This document shows positions 1-6,728 of a DNA stretch of 7,591 bases, in pieces. A program made the position numbers and the translations under genes. How positions within the stretch are numbered: position 1 is the stretch's first letter; every line of letters starts with the position of its first letter. Where the stretch lies: assembly GCA_014360855.1 (NCBI GenBank), contig JACIWP010000144.1, positions 378-7,968 on the forward strand, given 5' to 3'. This DNA comes from Anaerolineae bacterium (lineage in GTDB: Bacteria; Chloroflexota; Anaerolineae; JACIWP01). The notes below the pieces were generated by a model, which did no database searches, had not been told where the DNA came from, and worked only from the letters and a program-made list of their open reading frames with translations.

Positions 1-1643
1 GCGACGATGCCGCGGCCGGCCCGGTGAATCTTCCACTGGGCGAAGCGCAGGAACTTCACGTAGTCATCCTGTAGCCAGAGCTTTCGCTCGCCCAGTGGCC
101 GGCCGTCCACGGTGTAGTAACTCTGGGCGCCGTCCAGGTCGGTTTTGAGCAGTCTCTCGGTCCACTCGTTCTGATTGGCCGAGATGCCGGAATAGGGCGG
201 ATTGCCCAGGATGACCAGGATCGGCTCTTCCTTCTTCACCCTGGCGGCGCAGTGACTCTCCTCGGAGAGCGAAGAGAGGCCGGGGATGGAAATCTGCGCC
301 AGGTCTTCCATCTCCAGGGCGTTGGTCAGGTAGAACTGGAAGCGCTCGCCGTTCTGGAGCGGGACGCCCAGCGCCTCCAGCAGAAAGCCGACCTTCATGT
401 GGCCGATGGCGTAGGGGGCCATGAGCAGTTCGAAGGCGAAAAAGTGCGGCAGGATGTGACTGCGGAGGAAGGCCGACTTGCCTCCCTCGCCGTACTTTCC
501 CGTATAGGCCGCGAAGGCCGTGCGGATGGCCTCGGCGGGGAAGGTCAGCGTGCCGGCGGCGGGGTCCAGGAGGGTGACCTGCGCATCGGCCAGGCCGTCC
601 GCCAGCCCAAAGCGGGTTTGGAGCAGGTGGTGCACGGCGCGCACGATATAGCGCACCACTGGCTCAGGGGTATAGTAGACGCCGCGCCGCTCGCGCGTTT
701 CGGGGTCATATTCGGCCAGGAAGGTCTCATAGAAGTGCAGTACAGGATCGTCGCCCCGGCCCTGCTGGTAATACTGCGTCAGGATGGCCTGCACGTCGGC
801 GGCGTTCAGCACGCCGGCGATGTCGTCCACAATGACTTCCATCTGCTTGGAGGGTTTGCCCAGCGAGATGAACTGGAAGACATCGCGCAGGATGCCGATA
901 GTGGAAGGGATGAGTGAATAGGCTGTCTGTCGGTTAAAGGTCCCCCGGGCGCGGGTGCGGGCGGCGAACAGGCCGTAGGTGATGGTCTGGGCATAGAGGT
1001 CCGCGAACTGCTCCTCGGTCAGGCCGGCGATGAGATACTTCCGAAAGGCCTCGTAGAAGCCGTAGATGTCCTTCTGCTTCTGCTCCAGCTCCGGGCGGAT
1101 CACCTCGTCGCGCAGGAAGCGGGTGCGCCGCGCCAGCTCCCGGGAGAGGGCCTCGGCGGTCAGCGCCGGCGGCAGTGCAAAGGAGAAGAAGGCCTCGAAC
1201 AACTGTTTCAGGGCCTTCACCCCCTCGGCCGGCGGCCGCACCTTGAGCTTCTGGGCAATGACGGGACGCGCGAGCAGGGCGCGGTGCATCAACACGCCGT
1301 CGCGGTAAAGGCGAAACTCGTAGAAATCGGTCAGGATGACGTTGGGAAAGGTGTGCAGGTAGCGCTGGAGCTGATCGGAGGTTTCGACGACATCCAGCGC
1401 CGTCCCCGGCGCCTTGGCCTCGATATAGCCGATGACCTGGTGTGAGCCATCCCAGACGCGAAAATCGGGGTTGCCGGCCTCGGTCGTCTTGGGCACGACG
1501 GTGACCTGAACGGCACGCCCCTGCTCCCGGGCCAGCGCCTCGAGCAGGGTCTTCAGCGCCGGATAGTAGCTTTCCTCGCTGGCGTCGCCGCGCCGGCTGA
1601 GGTCGGCAATCGAGTCGAGATAGGCTTGGAACGCTGTGGCCAT
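1..1643 (-). CDS. Single-chain restriction-modification enzyme (Type IIG/ISP-like): PD-(E/D)xK nuclease fused to N6-adenine methyltransferase, C-terminus cut by window edge
   Basis: Reading the minus strand from the ATG at 1643-1641 gives 547 uninterrupted codons that run off position 1, so only the N-terminal part is visible. Residues 1 to about 130 look like a PD-(E/D)xK nuclease of the kind found in Type I and Type IIG enzymes: E23/E24, then N-P-D60, then E75-A-K77 in GYIEAKAPG. A helical connector (about 140-310) leads to an N6-adenine methyltransferase with a GVYYTPEPVV motif (321-330), SAM-binding motif I DPAAGT (360-365) and catalytic motif IV GNPPY (480-484). The family cuts and methylates DNA from one polypeptide. 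No helicase motifs are seen between nuclease and methylase, and the methylase starts too early to leave room for one, unlike LlaGI/LlaBIII Type ISP enzymes. The target-recognition domain should lie beyond the window. The start at 1643 has a GGGGG Shine-Dalgarno-like run nine bases upstream. An in-frame ATG at 1664 is possible but lacks one. The gene follows ftsK closely with no visible promoter of its own. Confidence 0.88.
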   Translation of the reverse strand, partial: MATAFQAYLDSIADLSRRGDASEESYYPALKTLLEALAREQGRAVQVTVVPKTTEAGNPDFRVWDGSHQVIGYIEAKAPGTALDVVETSDQLQRYLHTFPNVILTDFYEFRLYRDGVLMHRALLARPVIAQKLKVRPPAEGVKALKQLFEAFFSFALPPALTAEALSRELARRTRFLRDEVIRPELEQKQKDIYGFYEAFRKYLIAGLTEEQFADLYAQTITYGLFAARTRARGTFNRQTAYSLIPSTIGILRDVFQFISLGKPSKQMEVIVDDIAGVLNAADVQAILTQYYQQGRGDDPVLHFYETFLAEYDPETRERRGVYYTPEPVVRYIVRAVHHLLQTRFGLADGLADAQVTLLDPAAGTLTFPAEAIRTAFAAYTGKYGEGGKSAFLRSHILPHFFAFELLMAPYAIGHMKVGFLLEALGVPLQNGERFQFYLTNALEMEDLAQISIPGLSSLSEESHCAARVKKEEPILVILGNPPYSGISANQNEWTERLLKTDLDGAQSYYTVDGRPLGERKLWLQDDYVKFLRFAQWKIHRAGRGIV

Positions 1644-1687
1644 ATGCAGGAGCCCCCGGATCATTCCATGGTCGGTGTCCGACGGGT

Positions 1688-3961
1688 CTATGAGGCCGGC
1701 GGGCGCTTCAGCACGGCGCGCGAGCGGCTGGCGCCCTCCTCCGGCCCCACATAGCCCTCCTGCTCCAGCAGGTCGATCAGGCGGGCGGCCCGCGAGTAGC
1801 CGATGCGCAGCCGGCGCTGGAGCAGGGAGATAGAAGCGCGGTCATACTCCTGGATGACGCGCACTGCCTCATCGAAGAGCACATCGCGCGGCTTGGCCGC
1901 GGGGGCCGGCTGTGCCAGGTCTGCCCAAAGGGGCGGCTGGATCACCTCCGCCGGTTCCGCCGGCTCGCCGGCCGGCCGGATGCCCTTCCAGTATCGCACC
2001 AGGCGCTGGACCTCCAGATCGGAGACGAAGCACCCCTGCAGGCGCTGAAGCTTGGGGGAATCCGGGGCCATATAGAGCATGTCGCCGCGGCCCAGCAGTT
2101 GCTCGGCGCCGGCGGTGTCCAGGATGACCCGCGAGTCCACCTGACTGGTCACGGCGAAAGAAATGCGGGCCGGGAAATTGGCCTTGATCAATCCCGTCAC
2201 CACGTCCACGCTGGGGCGCTGGGTGGCGATGATCAGGTGAATGCCGGTGGCGCGCGCCATCTGGGCGATGCGGCAGACGGAACGCTCCACCTCATCAGGG
2301 GCCATCATCATCAGGTCGGCCAGCTCGTCGATGACGATGACGATGATGGGCAGGATCGGCTCGCCGCGCTCCCGCTGGCGCTCGTTATAGCCTTCGAGGT
2401 TGCGCACGCCGGCCTTGGCGAACAGCTCATAGCGGCGGTCCATCTCTCGTGTCGCCCACTGCAGGGTGGGCACCACCCGCTCCAGGTCCACCACCACGGG
2501 CGCCAGCAGATGGGGCACGCCGTTAAAGGGCACCAGCTCCACCCGCTTCGGGTCAATCATCAGCAGGCGCAGGGTTTCGGGCGTGTTATTGCACAGCAGG
2601 CAGGTGACCAGGGAGTTGATGCAGACCGACTTGCCGGAACCGGTGGCGCCGGCGATGAGCAGATGGGGCATCTTCGCCAGGTCGGCGCAGACCGGCTGTC
2701 CGGAGACGTCCTGCCCCAGCGCCAGCGCCAGCGGCGAGCGGATGGAGCGGAAGGCCTCGCTCTCCATGACACTGCGCAGGGAGACGAGCGAGGTGCGCTG
2801 GTTGGGGACCTCGATGCCGACGATGGGCCGGCCGGGCACCGGCGCCTCGATGCGGATAGGGGAGGCGGCCAGCGCCAGCGCCAGGTCCTTGGCTAGGGCG
2901 CTGATGCGCGCCACCTTCACCTTGGAGCGCTTAATACGGCCCTTGGAGTCCTTGGTCTCGATGAAGCCGGGTTCGACGCCGAACTGGGTGACCACCGGCC
3001 CCTGGTTCACCTCCACCACGCGCGCCGGCACCCCGAAGCTTGCCAGCGTCTCCTCGATGATGCGCACCCGTTCGCGCACCTCGGCCGGGCTCAGCTCCAT
3101 GTCCACACCCTCGTCGAGGATTTCCTCAATGCGGGGCAGTTGCCAGAGCTGGCCGCTGGGTGGCGGTGCGGCGCTCACTGGTTCTCTCGGCTCGGCCGGC
3201 GCCGGCGTGAAGCGCTCCGGCACCGGGTGGGCGGTAGGGACGGCCGGCACCCTGGGGGAAACCGGTCTCTCTACGGGCGGCTCCGGAGCCCGGGGCGGCG
3301 GCGCCGGCGGCTCTACCATCGTGGGGCCTGGGGTGATGGGGGGAGCCTTGCGCCGGCCCAGCGCCGGCCAGCCCGGCACCAGCATATGCCGGCGCACCGC
3401 CTGATGGATTTCCTGCGCCAGGCCGCGCACCGCCTGCCAGAACTCCGCCAGGGTGATATCCAGCACCAGGATGAGCGCCACGAAGAAGCATGCCAGGATG
3501 AAGGTCCACGCGCCGATGAGCCCGAGGGCCTCCACCAGCACCAGGCTGGCGCCCCAGCCGATATATCCGCCGCCCTGGCCGGCTTCCGCCAGGAGCCGGG
3601 CATCCTCATGCCCGATGGAGGCGATGAGGTGGGCGGCCGTCAGGAAGACGAAGAAGAACAGCCCCCAGCCGGCCGGCTTCTCCCAATCCAGGGGCATATC
3701 CTGCTCGAAATCGCGGGCGATGAGCCACAGCCCCAGCCCGCCCAGGGCGAAGGGGATGACATAGACCCCCCAGCCGAAGCTCAACCGCAGGAAATGGATC
3801 CAGGCGCCGGTCAGGCCGCCGCGGTTAATGGAAAGCAGGCTGAAGAGGGTGAGCAGGGCGATCGCCAGCAGGACAATGCCGGCGATATCTGCCCGCATCC
3901 CCAGGGGAAAGCGGCCTGAAGCGTTTCTGCCTTTGGATTTCGCGGTGCTTCGCTTCGCCAT
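1688..3961 (-). CDS. ftsK: DNA translocase FtsK
   Basis: This is a septum-anchored ATPase that pumps DNA at division to clear and align chromosome termini, usually activating XerC/D recombination at dif. Numbering from the chosen ATG at 3961 gives 757 residues. Hydrophobic helices lie at about 24-44, 62-81, 99-116 and 135-168; the last stretch is long enough for one or two passes. A proline-rich linker spans about 208-270. It is followed by the FtsK alpha/beta motor: the GPVVTQFGVEPG region near 321, Walker A GATGSGKS at 438-445, the MIDPKRVEL block near 468, Walker B ending in D545-E546, and ATQRPSVDVVTG near 579. A complete winged-helix gamma domain (about 694-748, with LLQRRLRIGYSRAARLIDLLEQ) would read polar DNA motifs. 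The reading frame is open back to 4087, but those 42 codons overlap the promoter and the preceding intergenic region and have no family similarity I recognise, so MAKRST is preferred. Its Shine-Dalgarno is poor: GGGCGGG sits only one base from the ATG. Confidence 0.96.
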   Translation of the reverse strand: MAKRSTAKSKGRNASGRFPLGMRADIAGIVLLAIALLTLFSLLSINRGGLTGAWIHFLRLSFGWGVYVIPFALGGLGLWLIARDFEQDMPLDWEKPAGWGLFFFVFLTAAHLIASIGHEDARLLAEAGQGGGYIGWGASLVLVEALGLIGAWTFILACFFVALILVLDITLAEFWQAVRGLAQEIHQAVRRHMLVPGWPALGRRKAPPITPGPTMVEPPAPPPRAPEPPVERPVSPRVPAVPTAHPVPERFTPAPAEPREPVSAAPPPSGQLWQLPRIEEILDEGVDMELSPAEVRERVRIIEETLASFGVPARVVEVNQGPVVTQFGVEPGFIETKDSKGRIKRSKVKVARISALAKDLALALAASPIRIEAPVPGRPIVGIEVPNQRTSLVSLRSVMESEAFRSIRSPLALALGQDVSGQPVCADLAKMPHLLIAGATGSGKSVCINSLVTCLLCNNTPETLRLLMIDPKRVELVPFNGVPHLLAPVVVDLERVVPTLQWATREMDRRYELFAKAGVRNLEGYNERQRERGEPILPIIVIVIDELADLMMMAPDEVERSVCRIAQMARATGIHLIIATQRPSVDVVTGLIKANFPARISFAVTSQVDSRVILDTAGAEQLLGRGDMLYMAPDSPKLQRLQGCFVSDLEVQRLVRYWKGIRPAGEPAEPAEVIQPPLWADLAQPAPAAKPRDVLFDEAVRVIQEYDRASISLLQRRLRIGYSRAARLIDLLEQEGYVGPEEGASRSRAVLKRPPAS

Positions 3962-3992
3962 ACCCGCCCATATGTTCGAGAGATTCAACCGT

Positions 3993-4022
3993 ATTATAAC
4001 ACACGGCGGGCACGCGGGACAA
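3993..4022 (-). promoter_or_regulatory. Sigma-70/sigma-A-type promoter for ftsK
   Basis: On the minus strand a perfect -10 hexamer TATAAT occupies 3998-3993. TTGTCC, matching four of six bases of TTGACA, occupies 4022-4017, and the spacer is 18 bases. Transcription would begin near 3986, leaving a leader of about 25 bases before the ATG at 3961. This is one of only two clearly AT-rich spots in the window, and it lies in the intergenic region after the lipid kinase gene. It argues against the longer upstream ftsK start at 4087. It may also drive the downstream restriction-modification gene, since no terminator separates the two. Confidence 0.7.
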
Positions 4023-4096
4023 GGCGAGAGGGTGCAGGGCTCCGCCGAAGCCGGCTGGACGGCCGGGGATGGGACGTGGTCCGGCATCGGCCGGCG

Positions 4097-5017
4097 TCAG
4101 CACAGCATCGGCACTTTCCAGGGCATAATGGTAAAGGTGTAGCGGCGGGCGCGCACGCTGTAAATTTCCCCGTCCACGTGGGAGGGCAGGGGCTCGCTCG
4201 ATTCGAGCGTCACTTTCTGAGCCTTGGCCATCATGATGCGCGGATGCTTGGGGTGTGTGCCCCGGATAAAGCGCGGCACCATCGGCAGCATACTGTGTCG
4301 GGGGAGCTTGCGCACGAAGCACAGGCTGAACAGCCCGTCGTCAATGCGCGAGCCGGGGGTCATGTGGAAAACCGCGCCGAAGCGCTCGCCGTTCATGACG
4401 GAAATCATCATCAGGTGATCTTCAAAAGACTGATCGTCGTACGTGACCTTGACGAGAGGAGAGCGATAGTAAAAGAGCAGGGTCATCAGCACCGCCGGCA
4501 GGTACACCGCCGCCCCCCGCAGATAGCGGATCTTGCGGCTTTCGATGTTCACCACGGCATCAAAGCCCAATCCCACGCCGTTGACGAAAAAGAGGGGCGG
4601 CTCGGTGTCGGACTCCACCAGGCCGACATCCATCCAGCGCACGCGGCCGTCCAGCAGGCGCTGGCAGGCCGCCGGCACTTCATGCGGAAGGCCGAAGTTA
4701 TACCCGAAGTCATTGCCGGTGCCGACCGGGATCATGCCGAAGCGGGGCATGGTGCCGGGGTCGCCGCCGTTGCGCAGCCAGCGCGACAGCCCGTTCATGA
4801 TCTCGTTGGCGGTGCCGTCGCCGCCGGCGCCGGCGATGAAGGGGACGCCCCGCTGGGCCGCCTCATATGCCCACTTCGTTGCATCGCCGGGCTGGTTGGT
4901 CACCAGGATCTCCACTGGCTGGCCGGCCTGCTGAAAAGCGCGCGCAATCTCTTCCTTGGAGGCGGCTCCCCGGCCGCGGCCGGCAACGGGGTTGACAATC
5001 ACCACGGGTACCGTCAT
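4097..5017 (-). CDS. Diacylglycerol kinase / YegS-Rv2252-BmrU family lipid kinase
   Basis: This is a 306-residue protein of normal family length. Enzymes of this family phosphorylate a lipid hydroxyl with ATP, on diacylglycerol, phosphatidylglycerol or related substrates, at the inner face of the membrane. The exact substrate cannot be read from sequence. Motifs in order are the N-terminal NPVAGRGRG loop (9-17), the nucleotide-binding GAGGDGTANEIMNG (63-76, with GGDGT at 65-69), VGTGNDFG (98-105), the FFVNGVGLGFDA strand (143-154), the PGSRIDDGLFSL block (221-232) and VDGE (281-284). Together these cover both the catalytic domain and the C-terminal beta domain, so the enzyme looks intact. The start has a purine-rich GAGAGAAG just upstream and a matching promoter 36 bases upstream. 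The preceding gene encodes a small membrane protein that could be transcribed with it. A role in recycling diacylglycerol or in lipid or glycolipid synthesis is inferred from the family alone. Confidence 0.93.
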   Translation of the reverse strand: MTVPVVIVNPVAGRGRGAASKEEIARAFQQAGQPVEILVTNQPGDATKWAYEAAQRGVPFIAGAGGDGTANEIMNGLSRWLRNGGDPGTMPRFGMIPVGTGNDFGYNFGLPHEVPAACQRLLDGRVRWMDVGLVESDTEPPLFFVNGVGLGFDAVVNIESRKIRYLRGAAVYLPAVLMTLLFYYRSPLVKVTYDDQSFEDHLMMISVMNGERFGAVFHMTPGSRIDDGLFSLCFVRKLPRHSMLPMVPRFIRGTHPKHPRIMMAKAQKVTLESSEPLPSHVDGEIYSVRARRYTFTIMPWKVPMLC

Positions 5018-5052
5018 GTCTTCTCTCGATGTACCTCTTCCGTGAATTTTTT

Positions 5053-5082
5053 ATAATAACACCCCACCGGGCGGTTCGTCAC
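5053..5082 (-). promoter_or_regulatory. Probable sigma-70/sigma-A promoter for the lipid kinase gene
   Basis: In the 61-base gap before the lipid kinase, the minus strand holds TATTAT at 5058-5053 (five of six to TATAAT) and GTGACG at 5082-5077 (four of six to TTGACA), separated by 18 bases. An A-rich discriminator, TAAAAAATT, follows. The -35 element overlaps the stop codon of the preceding gene (5081-5079). Transcription starting near 5046 would leave a leader of about 30 bases. The upstream operon may still read through, because no terminator is visible in the gap. Confidence 0.55.
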
Positions 5083-5741
5083 GCTATGAGGTCCGGCCCG
5101 GGGCCGGCCAGGTCGTAGTACAGGTCGGAGAGCGCCCGCGTCAGGTCGCCCTCATTTGAGAACGCCAGCAGGACCATCTCCTCCCGCTTGGGGCCTTGAT
5201 AGCGCAGGCGCAGGGCCGGCCGGCGGCGCAGGCCGTATTCCAGCTCGCCGATCTCAATATCGCGGATGTCCTCCGGCTTGAAGAAAGCGTACCACATGCC
5301 GACGTACTGCCGGCGCGAGCGCGCCAGCAGGAAGCGCGACCATGGCACATGCGCCATCACCGCATGCTCGCGCGTCTCGAACGTGTGGTAAATGGCTTCC
5401 AGGTCCACGAAGAAGCGTTCCTTGCCCTCCACCGACAGCCTGCCCGTGGCGCGAATCTTGATATGCTCCAGGCCGCGCAGGGGGGTATGCGGTGCCTCCG
5501 GGGCTTTAGCGCTCCGGGACGGCACGAAGCGGTGATAGCGCTGCAGGCGTCCCCATATCAGCAGGGCCAGGCCGGCCAGCGCGAGGAAGCCGGCCAGCAC
5601 CGGCACCACCAGCGGCCAACGCCGCCACAGCCCGATGACCGCGACCAGCAGGCCGATTACCACCCCCCATACGCCCACGGGCAGAGCGCCGTAATAATGC
5701 CGGCTGAGCTGGTGGCTGAGTTTCAGCAGTCGGCCTACCAT
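5079..5741 (-). CDS. Uncharacterised membrane protein: two N-terminal helices plus a soluble, possibly PH-like domain
   Basis: I do not recognise a named family for this 220-residue protein. Two hydrophobic helices (about 22-39 and 43-64) are separated by a very short WRRW-type turn, so both ends probably face the cytoplasm. A basic, proline-containing linker (65-90) leads to a soluble domain. From about 92 on it reads as alternating beta strands, including the segments around FFVDLEAI (110-117) and KPEDIRDIEIGELEYG (155-170), then RPALRLRYQG (174-183), and ends in a short helix near 198-211. That beta-rich layout with a closing helix resembles bacterial PH-like domains, but this is a guess from pattern alone. 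The start is well supported: AAAGGGGG lies eight bases before the ATG, in a 15-base gap after the transporter stop. That spacing puts it in an operon with the transporter. The lipid kinase follows, so a membrane-lipid or envelope role is possible but unproven. Confidence 0.8.
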   Translation of the reverse strand: MVGRLLKLSHQLSRHYYGALPVGVWGVVIGLLVAVIGLWRRWPLVVPVLAGFLALAGLALLIWGRLQRYHRFVPSRSAKAPEAPHTPLRGLEHIKIRATGRLSVEGKERFFVDLEAIYHTFETREHAVMAHVPWSRFLLARSRRQYVGMWYAFFKPEDIRDIEIGELEYGLRRRPALRLRYQGPKREEMVLLAFSNEGDLTRALSDLYYDLAGPGPDLIA

Positions 5742-5748
5742 TGTATAA

Positions 5749-5756
5749 TCCCCCTT
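5749..5756 (-). promoter_or_regulatory. Strong Shine-Dalgarno for the two-helix membrane protein
   Basis: AAAGGGGG lies on the minus strand in the 15-base gap between the transporter stop (5759-5757) and the ATG at 5741. It is eight bases from the ATG and is the best ribosome binding site in the window. It fixes the start of the 220-residue protein and supports co-transcription with the transporter. Confidence 0.6.
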
Positions 5757-6728
5757 TCATTCGCTGGCGGTGCTGGCGGCAGGGCGCTTTTGCCGGCGCA
5801 GGCGGGGATCAAAGCGCACCAGCCAGATGCCCACCAGCACTACTGCCGCACCCGCCATCTGGATGACGTTCAGCCGCTCTCCCAGCGCGATCCAGGCAGT
5901 GATGAGGGAGATGATGGGCGTCAGGTTGGAGTAGGCGGTGGCGCGGGCACTGCCCATGTACTGGACGCCCGTGTTCCAGAACAGATATGACAGGGCGATG
6001 GAGAAGACGGCCGAGAAGAGCAGGCCGGCCCAGGCCGGCCAGGGAATGGCGCCCCAATCGGTGCGCAGAAGCTGTGGCAGAGCGATCAGGTCCAGCGCCG
6101 GCGCGGCAAAGAGCATCGAGAGGGTGGTGATCTTGGTGGGCGAATGCCGCTCCAGCAGGGACTGGCTCCCGATGGTATAGGCGGCCCAGCACACCGCCGC
6201 CAGCAGGATCAGGCCGTCGCCGATGAGCGAGGAGCTTCCGGGGCGGAACGTCTTTCCCGACCCCAGCGTCAGCATGGCTACGCCAGCGAAGGTCAGCACG
6301 GCGCCGGCCCAGATGAGGGCCGGCAGGCGCTGGCGGCGGATCAGGCCCCAGTACAGGGCGATGAAGATAGGGATAGTGGCCAGCAGGACCGAGGTGTTGC
6401 CGGCGGTCGTGCGGCTTAACCCGAAGACGAACAGCAGTTGATACAGCAGTACCCCCACTACCATGACCGGGAAGGTGCGCCGGCGGTCCTCCCGCGGGAG
6501 CGCGAGCGATTGGCGCTGGAGGCGGGAGATCAACAGCATCACAATGGACGAGAGGGAGAAGCGCAGGGCGTTGAAGACTATCGGATGCATGACCGCCAGG
6601 GTGGCCTTGACGACGCTGGTGTTCACGCCCCAGATGAGGACGGCCAGCAAGATGAGCACATCCGGCAGGCCGAACGGGGGACGTGTGCCGGTATACTGGG
6701 TGGATGGCGAAACTTGGGCCCTGCTCAT
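5757..6728 (-). CDS. EamA/DMT-superfamily transporter (ten-helix metabolite permease)
   Basis: This 323-residue integral membrane protein has the usual length and layout of drug/metabolite transporters: two tandem EamA repeats of five helices each. Repeat 1 spans about 22-154 and opens with VLILLAVLIWGVNTSVVKA. It includes the conserved GLSRTTAGNTSVLLATIPIF stretch (103-122). Repeat 2 spans about 169-304, with GDGLILLAAVCWAAYTI (170-186) and the diagnostic NLTPIISLITAWIALGERL segment (268-286). The C-terminal tail is short and basic. Members of the family export or import amino acids, nucleosides, sugars or other small metabolites, and the substrate cannot be predicted here. The ATG at 6728 overlaps the stop of the isomerase-like gene as ATGA, which suggests translational coupling. 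The pairing of a TIM-barrel sugar-type enzyme with a metabolite permease hints at related substrates, but that is only context. Confidence 0.92.
   Translation of the reverse strand: MSRAQVSPSTQYTGTRPPFGLPDVLILLAVLIWGVNTSVVKATLAVMHPIVFNALRFSLSSIVMLLISRLQRQSLALPREDRRRTFPVMVVGVLLYQLLFVFGLSRTTAGNTSVLLATIPIFIALYWGLIRRQRLPALIWAGAVLTFAGVAMLTLGSGKTFRPGSSSLIGDGLILLAAVCWAAYTIGSQSLLERHSPTKITTLSMLFAAPALDLIALPQLLRTDWGAIPWPAWAGLLFSAVFSIALSYLFWNTGVQYMGSARATAYSNLTPIISLITAWIALGERLNVIQMAGAAVVLVGIWLVRFDPRLRRQKRPAASTASE

Noticed and set aside
252..917. Plus-strand open frame of 221 codons opposite the restriction-modification gene
   Set aside because: The minus strand here encodes clear methylase motifs, including DPAAGT and the region leading to NPPY. 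The plus frame has no recognisable domain.
1..1643. Slightly lower GCCGGC density in the restriction-modification gene (about 9 occurrences) as a sign of recent transfer
   Set aside because: The difference from the other genes is small and the overall composition looks the same, so it does not support transfer by itself.
2304..2349. Runs of CAT and GAT/GAC triplets resembling a microsatellite
   Set aside because: They encode the FtsK Walker B strand and the following MMM on the minus strand, so the repetition follows from coding of Ile, Asp and Met residues.
2099..3919. Several plus-strand open frames of 259-312 codons opposite ftsK
   Set aside because: They overlap one another and the intact FtsK motor and linker, show low-complexity composition, and have no credible ribosome binding sites or domains.
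4051..4094. Two short GC hairpins after the lipid kinase stop (CCGGC/GCCGG stems at 4081-4094 and 4051-4066), considered as terminators
   Set aside because: The stems are only five base pairs and have no following T-run. They are what the abundant GCCGGC word would produce by chance.
4076..5056. Plus-strand open frame of 326 codons covering the lipid kinase, longer than the kinase itself
   Set aside because: It is antisense to a gene with all YegS-family motifs. Its translation is rich in His, Arg, Gln and Gly with no recognisable domain, as expected for an antisense frame in GC-rich DNA.
5743..5748. TATAAT on the plus strand, considered as a divergent promoter
   Set aside because: No acceptable -35 lies 16-18 bases upstream and there is no plus-strand gene to serve. 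On the minus strand this is part of the leader before the ATG at 5741.
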